From: Leptobrachium leishanense | Lineage: Eukaryota > Chordata > Amphibia > Anura > Megophryidae | Reading direction: 5' to 3' | Assembly: GCA_009667805.1 (NCBI GenBank) | Contig: CM019068.1 | Coordinates: forward strand, 4,323,218-4,387,217 | DNA length: 64,000 nt | Shown: positions 9,558 to 20,500 of the stretch, in pieces | Layout: every line of letters begins with the position of its first letter | Position numbering within the stretch: the first letter of the stretch is position 1 | Notes under the pieces: generated by a model | What the model was told of the DNA's origin: nothing | Seen by the model: the letters and a program-made list of their open reading frames with translations, nothing else | The model's database searches: none | Translations under genes and position numbers: made by a program

Positions 9558-12500
9558 AGTGGAAGGAATTGTTCTCAAAAGATGAGTTCGATGTGGGCCT
9601 AGCTAAGAGTACTGAGCACCGCATTCGGTTACAAGAAGACAAGCCGTTTCGGGAAAGATCAAGGCGAGTTCCGCTAGGAGACTTGGATGATCTGCGAGAG
9701 CAACTGAATGAATTGCAAAGAACCAAGGTGATTCAAGAGTCCAGGAGTCCATATGCATCTCCTATAGTGTTGGTCCGGAAGAAAAATGGTTCTGTCCGTC
9801 TATGCATAGACTACCGCACGTTGAACCGGAGAACCATCCCCGATCAATATGCCACTCCTCGGATAGAAGATGCCCTACAGTGCTTGTCTGGAGCAAAGTG
9901 GTTTAGTGTACTGGACCTGCGAAGCGGATACCACCAGATACCCATGCATCCTGAAGACAAGGAGAAAACTGCGTTCATCTGTCCACTGGGGTTCTTTGAA
10001 TTCAACAGAATGCCTCAAGGCCTTACGGGGGCTCCAGCCACGTTCCAACGGTTGATGGAGAAGACAGTCGGGGACATGAATCTGATCGAAGTATTAGTGT
10101 ACCTGGATGACATAATTGTATTTGGGAAGACTCTGGAAGAGCATGAGCAACGTCTGGAGAAGGTTTTGAAGAGGCTCCATGAAGAGGGGTTGAAACTGTC
10201 TCTGGAGAAATGCCAATTCTGTCTACCCTCTGTTACGTATCTAGGACATGTGGTCTCAGCAGAAGGTGTTTCGACAGATCCTCGGAAGTTGGAGGCCGTA
10301 GCTTCTTGGCCTAGACCCCGAAACGTCACTGAACTTAGATCTTTCCTGGGATTCTGTTCATACTATCGAAGATTTGTGGGAGGATTCGCGAAAATAGCTC
10401 AACCACTGAACAAACTCCTGCAGAAGGAAACCACAGAAGAAGGCTGCAAGGTCTCTGACCAAAACCCGTCAGCTCCGGGGCCAAGGAAAGCTCGAGAGTC
10501 TATACAAGGTGAATGGACCAGTCAATGTGAAGGAGCTTTCGTGAAGTTGAAAGAGAGTCTAACCCGAGCTCCTGTTTTGGCCTATGCGGACCCTCACAAG
10601 CCGTATGAACTACATGTGGATGCCAGCCGAGAAGGTCTGGGAGGAGTCCTGTATCAGGAGTATGGTGGATTGCTGAGGCCTGTAGCGTACGTGAGCCGGA
10701 GCCTTACGCCTTCTGAGAAGAACTATCCTACTCACAAGCTGGAGTTCCTAGCTTTGAAGTGGGCAGTGGTGGACAAGTTGAAAGACTATCTGTACGGAGC
10801 TGAGTTCGTGATCAAGACGGATAATAATCCTCTCACCTATATCCTTACTACTGCAAAACTGGACGCAACGGGACATCGGTGGTTGGCCGCTCTGTCAGGG
10901 TTTCGGTTCAGCCTGAAGTATCGCCCTGGGGTGAATAATCGAGATGCTGATGCGTTATCGAGAAGACCCTATACTACAGAATGGACTCAGTTGACTCCAG
11001 ACGGGGTGCAAGCTTTGTGTCAAGGAACAGAGCGCCGGATCAAAGGAGGGATTGAAGCAGAGGCCATAGGAGTTATGGCTGCGGCTGTTCCTGAGTTTTA
11101 CTGTAACCCTACGCAGTTAAGGGACGAAAATTTACCTACCTTTTCGAGACAGGACCTGAAAGCGGATCAGGCCAGAGACCCTTTAATTGCCTTGACCATA
11201 AAGGCCCTGTCTACAAACCAGCGAGAGATCTTGTTAACCAACTCCCCGAGTGGAGCCAGATTGGTCTACAAAGAGTGGGAGCGGTTGAAGATGTTGGATG
11301 GGGTGGTCTACCGAAGGGGCCCCTCAACTAACGCTGAAGAGACTCAACAGTTATTCCTCCCTACTAAACATAGGGAGAGTGTGTTGCGATCACTACATGA
11401 TGAGCATGGACATTTGGGTGCTGAAAGAACTTTTAAGTTGGTGCGAGATAGGTTCTATTGGCCTTGCATGAGAGCTGAAGTGGAAAGTTATTGTCACTCC
11501 TGTTTAAGGTGTATTCAGAGAAAGACTCTACCGACCCGAACTGCTCCAATGAGCCATCTGCAGAGCCAGGGACCCATGGATTTGGTGTGCATTGACTTCT
11601 TGTGCTTAGAGCCGGATGCTAGTGGGCAAGGGAACATTCTAATAGTGACTGATCATTTCACTCGTTATGCCCAAGCTTTCTCCACAAAAGATCAACGCGC
11701 TCCGACAGTGGCCAAGGTGTTGATGGAAAAGTTCTTTGTTCATTACGGACTGCCAAGGAGGATACACTCTGATCAGGGTAGAGACTTTGAAAGCAGACTG
11801 GTGGGGCAGTTGTTAGAGCTGTTGGGAATCCAAAAGACCAGAACTACACCATATCACCCTCAAGGTGATGCTCAGCCTGAAAGGTTTAATCGCACACTGC
11901 TGAACATGCTAGGGACCTTGTCGAATGTGGAGAAGCAAAGTTGGAGTCGTCACATAGCTACTCTAGTGCATGCATATAACAGTACGGAGAGCGATGCAAC
12001 TGGATACTCACCGTACCGTCTTATGTTCGGAAGGGAGGCTCGACTGCCGGTTGATTTGGCATTTGGGTTATCTCTAGACCAAACATCAGTAGCTTCCCAT
12101 AGAAACTACGTGGATAGACTTCGAAAGAATCTGGCTTCTGCGTTTGAACAGGCCCGTTTAACTTCAGGCAACAGGGAGCAAAGGAACAAAAGGAACTATG
12201 ACTTGAAAGTTCGAATACAAGATCTACAACCCGGTGATAGGGTCCTGTTGAAGAATTTGGGTGCTGCTGCAAGACACAAGTTGGCGGATAGATGGAGTTC
12301 CCAGGTTTACATTGTCTGCAAGCAACTGCCGGGTCTGCCGGTGTATCAAATCCGCCCAGATGGAAAGGCTGGGCCTCTTAAGAACTGGCACCGAAATCAT
12401 TTGTTACCTTTGAGAGAGGCTGTGAGGATACCAGTTGGGGACGAACTCCCTCCGCCGAATCTGCCTGTTCCACGTTTACCTCCTGTTACTCGGTCTCAAC

Positions 12501-13141
12501 AGACTCGGGTAGTTGACCCTCCGCCGAATCCGCCTGTTCCATGTTTACCTCCTGTTACTCGGTCTCAACAGACTCGGGTTGTTGAAGAGAGCGAAAGAGA
12601 CAGCGAGGAAGAGAGTTTTTGTCTAGATTGGATGCGCTCACCGGAACCTGGAGAGGTCGTCACAGTTCCTGAACAGTGGGAAAGTAATTTGAGGCCTGAA
12701 GCCCCTGAGTTTCAGTGGGAAGTCCCTGAGACTGTTGAAATCCCTGAACCTCTTGAATTTCAGTTGGAAGTCCCTGAGGCTGTGGGAATCCCGGTAGCTC
12801 CGGAAGCTTATTCAGGTGATTACAGTTCTATGCCTTCACTGGAGGGATCATACTCTGAAGAAACGTCTGCTCCAGTGATAGAAAGAGAAATTGAGCCAAC
12901 GCCTATAGTAGTTCCACCTGAAGAGGGACTGATTGAGCCAGAACCAAAACGCTCTGTTCGACCGCCCCAACGACTCACCTACGACTCACCAGGACATAGC
13001 ACTGAAGAGGCCATCACCACGGTGCGGAGGTTGCCCGAAGTGTCTGCTATGCTAGCTGAGGTAGCCCAAAATATGAGTCAGCTTGAGAAAGTGTTTCTAA
13101 CCCACTGCATGTATGCTGCTGAACCTGTATATGCTGTATAA
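9491..13141 (+). CDS. pol: Pol: reverse transcriptase, RNase H, integrase
   Basis: The frame is open from 9491, and the protein is clear from DAPISPEW (9506) on. Residues below count from 9569. RT has RLCIDYRTLN, FSVLDLRSGYHQIPM and the YLDD active site at 178-181. RNase H has ELHVDASREGLGG and TDNNPLTYI. Integrase has the zinc finger (HDEHGHLGAE ... CHSCLRC) and D676, D735, E771, a DD35E triad. A proline- and acid-rich tail contains two copies of a segment with PPVTRSQQTRVV. It sits -1 to the protease frame with no canonical slippery heptamer in the overlap. Either one base was lost near 9500 (RFYP joins well to KDAPIS) or the family uses a second shift. Otherwise no stop or missing catalytic residue. 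Confidence 0.92.
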   Translation, partial: KILPKDAPISPEWKKRLQFQVLKWKELFSKDEFDVGLAKSTEHRIRLQEDKPFRERSRRVPLGDLDDLREQLNELQRTKVIQESRSPYASPIVLVRKKNGSVRLCIDYRTLNRRTIPDQYATPRIEDALQCLSGAKWFSVLDLRSGYHQIPMHPEDKEKTAFICPLGFFEFNRMPQGLTGAPATFQRLMEKTVGDMNLIEVLVYLDDIIVFGKTLEEHEQRLEKVLKRLHEEGLKLSLEKCQFCLPSVTYLGHVVSAEGVSTDPRKLEAVASWPRPRNVTELRSFLGFCSYYRRFVGGFAKIAQPLNKLLQKETTEEGCKVSDQNPSAPGPRKARESIQGEWTSQCEGAFVKLKESLTRAPVLAYADPHKPYELHVDASREGLGGVLYQEYGGLLRPVAYVSRSLTPSEKNYPTHKLEFLALKWAVVDKLKDYLYGAEFVIKTDNNPLTYILTTAKLDATGHRWLAALSGFRFSLKYRPGVNNRDADALSRRPYTTEWTQLTPDGVQALCQGTERRIKGGIEAEAIGVMAAAVPEFYCNPTQLRDENLPTFSRQDLKADQARDPLIALTIKALSTNQREILLTNSPSGARLVYKEWERLKMLDGVVYRRGPSTNAEETQQLFLPTKHRESVLRSLHDEHGHLGAERTFKLVRDRFYWPCMRAEVESYCHSCLRCIQRKTLPTRTAPMSHLQSQGPMDLVCIDFLCLEPDASGQGNILIVTDHFTRYAQAFSTKDQRAPTVAKVLMEKFFVHYGLPRRIHSDQGRDFESRLVGQLLELLGIQKTRTTPYHPQGDAQPERFNRTLLNMLGTLSNVEKQSWSRHIATLVHAYNSTESDATGYSPYRLMFGREARLPVDLAFGLSLDQTSVASHRNYVDRLRKNLASAFEQARLTSGNREQRNKRNYDLKVRIQDLQPGDRVLLKNLGAAARHKLADRWSSQVYIVCKQLPGLPVYQIRPDGKAGPLKNWHRNHLLPLREAVRIPVGDELPPPNLPVPRLPPVTRSQQTRVVDPPPNPPVPCLPPVTRSQQTRVVEESERDSEEESFCLDWMRSPEPGEVVTVPEQWESNLRPEAPEFQWEVPETVEIPEPLEFQLEVPEAVGIPVAPEAYSGDYSSMPSLEGSYSEETSAPVIEREIEPTPIVVPPEEGLIEPEPKRSVRPPQRLTYDSPGHSTEEAITTVRRLPEVSAMLAEVAQNMSQLEKVFLTHCMYAAEPVYAV

Positions 13142-13206
13142 ACTGTGTGCATATTGTAAAAGGATAATGTAACTGTTGTACCTCCTTGGAGAGACCCAAG
13201 AGTTCT

Positions 13207-13219
13207 AGGAGGGGGAGAG
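13207..13219 (+). other. Polypurine tract
   Basis: AGGAGGGGGAGAG directly precedes the 3' LTR. Its position and composition fit the primer for plus-strand DNA synthesis. Confidence 0.85.
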
Positions 13220-14346
13220 TGTAGCGATGTGTTAAAGTTTACTGTGGCAGTACCCATTTTTGGCCACAAGATGGAGACTATCACGATTAAAGACCCTGGA
13301 CACTTGAACTACATGTCCATGCATGCTTTGCGAAGAAACAGGAAGTGGGTGGGTTTGTGGAGAGCCTGTACATCCTGCACCTCGTGGAGAACAGGCAGAG
13401 CGCGCCAGGGAGCAGAGGAGAGCGGATGCACGTACAGAGAAGGAGAGACCAAAAGATAGGCCGGAGCGCAGACAAAGTGGATCGGGCCTTAGGATTGGGT
13501 CACCCAGCCTTGCGGGAGATAGACATCACCATCTATTATCCGAGTGCAGTGCTAAGGAGAGAAGACCCCTCGAGTAAGGAGTACCGCGGTCGATTGAAGC
13601 GGGGAGCAGGCGGTAAGCTGGCTGAGTCGCGGCTGACGAGACAGAAGGCCAGACAACAGATCCGGTGGTCGGCGTCCCCAGTCAATATCGAGCGGAGAGA
13701 CGTCCTGGGTCAGCGGAACCTCAAGCTTGCGCTGGATGGGTGAGAGGCCCCCAAGGCCGTGTGTAAATAAGAGCGTACGCTGCTGTTTTCTTTCTAAAAC
13801 CCACAGGGCCCCAACTGACTAGTCGAAGACATCGTTAAAGTAAACTCACTGGCCAGTTGAAAAGTACCCGGGTACCCTACACATACAAATACATATCACT
13901 TCACGTTCTGGGACTTAACCTGTACAGGACTCAGTTTCCTTTTTCGAATCGGGACAAGGGGGCAAAGTTAAAGCTACGTTCCGAACATTTTTCCTCTTTT
14001 TGTTCCCGCTGCGCGTTTACCGTGATACGAGAACTGTGTATTTTATTGTGTCCCGCTACGCGGTTTTTCTTCGAATTTCGTATCTCTTAATTTTCTGCTC
14101 GGTCGGGTTTTTTTTTCCGAAAATACGAAGCCCTCGTGTTTTCGTTTCTTTTACCGCTACGCGTTTATCGTGTTACGAAAGTACTGTAAATCTTCCTGTA
14201 TATACCGTGTCTCAAGAACTGCAAACCTTTTAGTAAACCTTTTAAAATATAAGACTGTTCAGCGTGTTGGAGTATATTTATTCCCTAGTGCGGGGAGACT
14301 GACCCGTGGTTCATTTTCAGCGGCTCCTCCGGGAGTGAGCGCTACA
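13220..14346 (+). repeat. 3' LTR of young gypsy element
   Basis: 1,127 bp, almost identical to the 5' LTR. Differences seen by eye are one extra base near 13637 and about six substitutions, all within the last 270 bases (for example TCTTTTAA versus TCTCTTAA, CTGCATAT versus CTGTATAT). The first 860 bases show only the indel. Confidence 0.95.
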
Positions 14347-14350
14347 TATG

Positions 14351-15066
14351 CATGATGATTGCGGAGGTGATTTTTGTGCTGAAGCTGGTGGTTCTTCAAG
14401 CTTGGCGGCTGCATTAATACTGTCAGTCTGTTTATCCTGCTCCATAGCTCTCATATGTTTGTCAGTAAGCTCTGCAGCACCACATATCACAATCGCTGCT
14501 TGTACATTTAAATCATGTTCTCTTAATAAGCGTCGGCGTGTTCTTTCACTAGTGATACCTAGAACTATTGTGTCACGAATAAATTAATCTCAGAGACCCA
14601 TACTCACAGCTTGCAGCTTTTTCTCTTAGCCGTGTCACAAAGTTATCTATTGTTTCACTTTATTCTTGCAGCAGCCAAATATATATCTTTCATATATAAC
14701 ATTTTTAGAGGGTCTAATGCATTCAGGATGGCTTTAGTGTCCCTCTTGTGCTCCTCTGTGAGGTTCAGCATTCACTGCCCATCACTCTCCTCAGTGTAGC
14801 TGCTTGCGCTGCTGCCGGCTTCTCATGTAATCCTGTTGTTAGTGAATAATCCTCAAACTCAGCTCTGAAGTTCTCCCAGTTACTGCTGCAATCCCCACTC
14901 ACCCTCATTGTCTCAGGTAGTGGAATGCTGTGTGCAGCTGCCATGATGCTTCCAGTGCTCAGCTTTCAGTACAGGAGGCACAGTCAGCTCTAAGGCCTCT
15001 CACTGCAAGACAGGCAGCTTTCAGTGTCCCATGAGTAGAAGCAGCGCAGATTCAAGAGCTTCTGAC
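14351..15066 (-). pseudogene. Gag remnant of the old gypsy element
   Basis: This continues the element at 3121-5932 on the far side of the young insertion. On the minus strand a start near 14943 gives MAAAHSIPLPETMRVSGDC and a NWENFRAEFEDYS stretch. The frame is then lost, and further pieces (NFVTRLREKAASCEYGSLR) appear in other frames. Upstream is GGTGTCAGAAG, at the place where a primer-binding site is expected. Confidence 0.75.
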
Positions 15067-15070
15067 ACCA

Positions 15071-15222
15071 TGTTTTATGTAGATAATAATGACAGTGCAA
15101 GCCATTCGTGAACAGAAGTCATGTTCCTAGAAGAGAACACACAGAACAGAACAGGAAATGCATCACAGGAAACAAGTGCCCTAGAGATAAATCATAGAGT
15201 TGCATATAAACAAAACATAACA
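15071..15222 (-). repeat. Short 5' LTR of the old gypsy element
   Basis: 152 bp. On the minus strand it runs TGTTATG ... CATAAAACA and is followed directly by TGGTGTCAGAAG, a primer-site-like sequence. The LTR-PBS-gag order confirms orientation. The partner LTR is lost. The flank beyond 15222 is hAT 3' sequence, so the old gypsy itself landed in a hAT element. Confidence 0.75.
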
Positions 15223-18200
15223 CTCAGAACAATTATGGTGAAATTTATGGAGGCTTTGGATGAAAGTAACAATAGGTGCTTTAAAATTGGGCCTTTAGTG
15301 TCGGCAACAGTGCCGTCACACCGTAACCCCTCTGTGGTATTGTGGAAGAGTGCAGCGGTGGACCCTGCGGTCCAATATTAAAATGATATGAATCTGGTAT
15401 AGGAATCAGTGGCAGTGCACCCAAATATTAGGCCTTTGGTGCCAGCTAGTGCCTTTACAACGTAACCCCTCTGAGGCATTGTGGAAGAGTGCAGGGGTGG
15501 AGGTTTTGGTAATGCAGAAGAGATCCCCGATCTATTCAGTTACGTCAGCATCAGGGGATTGATAGCTGCTGATCCAGGACAGGTTCATTTTTGTAAATGT
15601 CAGCCGGTCTACAGAGTCGGTGGACAGACGCACTCTTTTGTCTGTGACAAAACCTCCAGCAGCACTGAACGTCATTTCAGAAAGCACGCTGGATGAAGGG
15701 CAACCTAGTAGCTGCATAGCATATTGGCTAAATTCTGGCCAGTAATCCAATCTCAACACCCAGTAAGCCAGTGGACCATCTGCTGGAAAGGTATCCAGGT
15801 CTGCCCTTGCCCCTAGGTAGTCCTGCACCATATGGTGAAGACGCTGACAATGGGTGCCTACATTTGACGTCCCTGGGCGTCGTAGACTAAAAAAAATAAA
15901 AAAAAGGCATCAGTCAAGCGGCCCCAGCCTTCACCGCTCTTCCTCTGATCATCCGCAGCCTCAGAAGCACCTGTGTCATCACTTGGTAACCTACCAGTGC
16001 CTGTAAAGGTGTTACACAAGTGTCACTTTAGAGCGTACTAAAGTTGTTTCATCCTGCGCTCCCTCTGTGCGGGCAGGATGAGCTCTGCAACTTTACCCTT
16101 GTATCGTGGATCAAGAAGGCTTGCCAACCGGTAATGATCCCTCTCCTTGATAGCACAAATCCTGGGGTACATTAGCAGGCTTTGCAGGATAAGGGAGCCC
16201 ATGCAGCGTACGTTGGAGGTGGTGTAACGGGTGTGTATTGTATAAATATATGTGTGTGTGTCTTTAAGGAACATTATATGTGTATTACACTAATTCCTTA
16301 CAAAAATAGATATGTTCCGGTCCCAGGGGCATTAGGTTCTTTAAAGGGTTGTTGTGAGTAGTTTTTATATTTGGTTTGAGCAGCCATTTTTATGAGGGTG
16401 TTAATATGGTAATGAGGGATGACATCAGTCCCTGCTAGTTAGATCTAGGCAGTTCCCTTCCTTCCGGGCTTATCAGAGCACGTGAGGCTTGAGAAGCAGA
16501 GGTAAGAGGTCTGACAGGCTCTCTGCTTAAAGCAGGAAGAGCTAGAAAACCTATAAAACCCTATAAAATCCTATAGAATCCTCTTATCAAAGATGTATAT
16601 AGTATAGCTGGATTAGAATCCATGTTAAACAGGTATTTTGTCTTCTTTTTTACTTTCGTTTTTGAGCTGCAGCAGTTAGGCCCATGTCCCTGTTATAGTG
16701 TTCTATAACTATCCTTTTGTATTATATGCTCCACTAAACTTAAGGCTGTTTATTTTATTAGATGTCCTGAATAAAAGTGTGTATAGGTAGAATGTGCAGG
16801 TTTTTCATGTATATTGTGATCAGGGGGGTTCTGTACATATCGTAATGTTTATTTTGTTGTACAGGTGGAACGTTTCCTGATATATATATTCATTCCTGTA
16901 TATATGTATATTATTTTATTCAGGTATGTTCCAGTTTATTATTATTTTTAGTTTTATCATTGTGTATTTGTCTTGTCATTTGTAAATAATTTTGTTAATT
17001 CATGTTTATGGTTATTCATATAATGTTGTAGATGTTTTATCAGAGCACGTGAAGCTTGAGAAGCTGAGGTGGAACGTCTCCTGATATATATATTCATTCC
17101 TGTATATATGTATATTATTTTATTCAGAGGAGAAGCGGCGCCAGAGGCAGAGGAGTCGCCTGAAGTAAAATCCGTTCCCCAAAAAAGTCACATGTTGCCA
17201 GTCTCGTCCTTGCTGCACCACACCAACATACAACACAACGCAGAGTCCATCATTACGAACGGGCGGTGAGGGTGTAGGCCGGTTACAGTGGCATTAGTTT
17301 CCGAGTCTTCCTGGTCAATGAGGATGACCCCATCGTGCACTTCCTCCTCCAGCCACGAACGTACTAGTCCTTGGGTTTCTGGGCACACAAACCCTCCCTT
17401 GAGGAATCCCCACCTTCAATGCCAGCCACTAAATAGATATTATTTAAATATTCCTCTTAAATATTCCTCTTCATCCTCCTCCTGTCTGATCTGAGTACCC
17501 GCAGGAATGCTGTCTGTGGAAAGACTTGAGAGCTAGGGAAGGCCTCCTCTTCCTCCCGCTGCTCTGCCTCTAGTGCCACATCTATAATTTCCTGCAGAGT
17601 GCACTCCAGCAGTAACACTAAAGGAATTGTGTCACTGATGCATGCACTGTCCCTGTTCACTATCCTCGTTGCCTCATCAAATGGTGACAGTACAGTGCAT
17701 GCATCCTTGATCATCAGCCACTGCGGGGGGGGGGGGAAGTTGACCTGAACCTGTCCTTGTGCCATACTCACACAGGTACTCATTGATGCCCCTCTGCTGC
17801 TTGTGCAGATGCTGCAGCATTGCTAATGTCGAGTTCCACCTGGTGGGCATGTCACAGATCAGACGGTTTGTGGGAAAGTGGAATTCTCCTTGAATTTCTG
17901 CCAGGCGAACACTTGCTGGGAATGACCATCTGAAGTGGCTGCAGACTTATCTGGCCTGGCTGAGAAGCTGTGCCAGCCCTGGATACCTGGTTAAGAAATG
18001 CTGTACCACCAGATTTAGGACGTGTGCTTAGCATGGTACATGCATCAACTTACCCTGGTGTAGGGCAGAGAGAAGGTTGCTGCCATTATCACAGACGATC
18101 ATTCCCAGCTGAAGCTGGCGTGGTGTTAACCATCTTTGCACCTGCCCCTGCAGAGCTGACAGAATTGCTGGCCCGGTGTGGCTCCTGTCCCCTAAACAAA

Positions 18201-19545
18201 CCAGCTCAAGCAGAGTGTGGCATCTTTTTGCTTGAGCCATTGCGTAGCCCCTGCCACACGTCGGTTTAACTGCCACTTTGCCAGAGACAGAGAAGAAGGA
18301 GGAGGAAGAGGTGGTGGAGCAGACAGACCTCATACAAGCAGCTTTCTGGAGGGGTGGTGGATGAACAAGCTCCAGCACAGAGCCCTGTCCTGGATCACTC
18401 TCAGCTGCAAGCAGAGTTACCCAGTGTGCCGTGAAGGAAATGTAACGGCCCTTTCCATGCAGGCTGGACCACGGGTCTAAAGTCACGTGCACCTTGCTGC
18501 TGACTGCCTTTCCCAATGACATTTCCTGCCTTTCCTCAATAACATTGTCTTCCACGTGCTGGTATAGTGCTGGAGTGGCCTTCCGTGAAACTAAATGGCG
18601 TTTTGGAACCTGCCACTGTGGTATAGCACATTCAGCAAATTCACGGAAGGAAGCAGAGTCCACCAGCTGTAAAGGCAGCAGCCTTTACTGTAATGTGAGT
18701 AATTTTGCTAAACTGGCATTTAGACGCTGTGCTTGGGGATGGTTGGGACTATATTTTTTTTTATGCTGCATCAGCTGGGGCAACGTAATCTGACTGCGTA
18801 AATCTTCAGCTGATGGGATGATGTTACATTCTGAAGAAGGACCTGGTACACACATTACTTTAGCATCATCCCTGCCAGTGGAGGTTGTAGGCAATGACAT
18901 GGCAGGACATATAGTGGGGGTAAAGACAATTGAGGAGGAGGAGGACTTATGCAAAGTGTTGTGCCAACAGGATGCGTGGCAGGTGGTCATATGTTGCCTC
19001 AAGCACGTGGTACCCAAGCGTGGGATGTCTTTCCCATACTTGATCCTCATCTGACATAGATTACAAATAGCAATGGTGCGGTCTGCTGCACATTTCCTAA
19101 AGAACTCCCAGATAGCAGACTTCCTGTACATGTGCTTTGAGACAACAGCGCTCTGCACCTGAGCAGCTGTGACTTCTGATGCCTTGGACTGGGTACGGTT
19201 GCTCATAGAGGACGTTGTGCCTCATGTTTGTTGTGCCTCCTTCTCCTCCTCACTTGACTCCTCTGTTCGATCAGGCACCCAGGTGGAGTCAGTTACCTCA
19301 TCATCGTCATCAGCCCTATCTCCTCGTCACTGGAGGAAACTTGGCAGTATGCTGCAACTGCTGGGGCAACATGAGTGCCAGTTATTTGTGTATCACTGGC
19401 CCCCCCTTCCTCTAGGTTGATTATACTCCCTTCCTCAACTTCAGAGTTTGAATCAGAGCACTGTAGTTGCTGCACATCCTCAAGCAGCATGTCACTGTCA
19501 TTGTAGTCAAAAAATTCAGCTCATTCCTCCGTGTATGTTGGTGAG
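15223..19545 (-). mobile_element. Degraded hAT transposon, minus strand
   Basis: Most of a hAT element encoding a BED-finger transposase, read right to left. Pieces, N to C: an acidic N-terminal region (19490-19293), a BED finger (about 19090-18960: SAIWEFFRKC, CNLCQM, TCLRQHMTTCH), LDPWSSLHGKGRYISFTAHW (18520), MIVCDNGSNLLSAL (18090), LLDPRYKGKVAEL (16110) and a C-terminal dimerisation domain (GPLAYWVL, CPSSSVLSEMTFSAAGG; 15831-15600). Several frameshifts make it dead. It is interrupted by a solo LTR (16223-17287). Its N-terminus is cut at 19545 by the left end of the plus-strand hAT. The 3' part (15240-15480) carries the same noncoding repeats found at 25730-27670. Confidence 0.85.
16223..17287. 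mobile_element. Solo LTR inserted in hAT transposase
   Basis: 1,065 bp with ends TGTAAC and GTTACA. It is flanked by GTGG on both sides (16219-16222 and 17288-17291). Removing it restores the hAT reading across the codons for NAT and the downstream NVRCMG, so the boundaries are reliable. It contains AATAAA (near 16770), TATA-like runs, and an internal duplication: TATCAGAGCACGTGA plus following text at 16471 and 17039, and GGTGGAACGT plus following text at 16865 and 17069. No coding sequence. The parent element was not identified. Confidence 0.7.
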
Positions 19546-20500
19546 TAGGGATGAGCTGTTCGGGTTCGGACGGTTCGGGGTTCGACCCGAATTTAGCCTG
19601 TTCGAGCAGATTGCGAACACCGAACATTTCCGGGTGTTCGCCGCATGTTCGACCACAATGGACCACAATGCATTTTCCCACTGCGTGAAGCTCCTAATTG
19701 GCTACAGGCTTGCACCTGACCACAGGTCTGGTGCAAGACTAGTTCAACACTATGCCAATCACCGCTCAGAGTCCTGATTGGGCAAATTTTGCCCAATCAT
19801 GGGCTCACAGAGCTAAGTCCCGCAGCACACTATATAAGGTTTCCACGCAGCTCTTCTGCACGTATTTCAGAGGAGATTTCAAAGGAGATAGTTGTGTGTG
19901 TTGTTACTGCTGGTCTGCCACGCTACTGGTGGGGTCTGGGGAGGTCTCGTTTCGACCAAATATTAGGGAATTTAGGTGATGTGTGTCTTGTCACTGTGCC
20001 AGCAAGTTTTTTGGGGTTTTACAACTTTATTTAAAACATTTGTGAATTGAGGTGATTTTCTGGGTCTTGTCACTGTGCCAGCAAATCTTTTTGGGGCTCA
20101 CTAATTTCTTTAAAACATTTGTGAATTAAGGTGATCTGTGTCTCGTCACACAACCAGTACCACGCTGTATTTTGGGGCTCACTAATTTCTTTAAAACACT
20201 TGTGAATTAAGGTGATCTGTGCCTTGTCACACAAACAGTACCACGCTGTATTTTGGGGCTCACTAATTTCTTTAAAACACTTGTGAATTAAGGTGATCTG
20301 TGTCTCGTCATACAAATAGTACCACGCTGTATTTTGGGGCTCACTAATTTATTTAAAACATTTGTGAATTAAGGTGATCTGTCTCTTGTCACTGGCTGCC
20401 AGTTATCAGTGTGTCTCACTGAGTTATACCAGAGTTATTTAAATCTTTATACCAGAGTTGAATCAGAGTTCTGTATATATTAATTTATATATCACTCACC
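19546..20500 (+). promoter_or_regulatory. hAT 5' region: terminus, TATA box and leader repeats
   Basis: From the terminus, an inverted-repeat-rich TTCG zone runs to about 19650. Next is a region conserved with the copies at 48480-48728 and 61703-61800, including CACACTATATAAGG (TATA box at 19831-19838). About 150 bp downstream the 81-bp leader repeats begin. The conserved TATA position in three copies supports a transposase promoter. Confidence 0.7.
20040..20440 (+). repeat. 81-bp tandem repeats in hAT leader
   Basis: About five units of roughly 81 bp between the TATA box and the start codon, each with GGTGATCTGTGTCT, GTCACAC, CACGCTGTATTTTGGGG and CTAATTT. The same family is longer in the two other hAT copies (about 47700-48410 and 61880-62770). 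Confidence 0.9.

Larger units (their letters stand above)
5937..14346 (+). mobile_element. Young, nearly intact Ty3/gypsy retrotransposon with PNMA-like gag
   Basis: This is a full-length LTR retrotransposon of 8,410 bp inserted in the gag-pol of the older gypsy. The LTRs begin TGTAGCG and end CGCTACA. The 4-bp duplication TATG flanks it (5933-5936 and 14347-14350). Internal order is primer site, gag, protease, RT, RNase H, integrase, purine tract, with no envelope-like ORF. By eye the two LTRs differ at about six bases plus one 1-base indel, so the insertion is recent. The only apparent coding damage is the frame relation between protease and RT near 9500. Gag resembles the PNMA family of domesticated genes, which derive from this kind of element. 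Confidence 0.95.
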
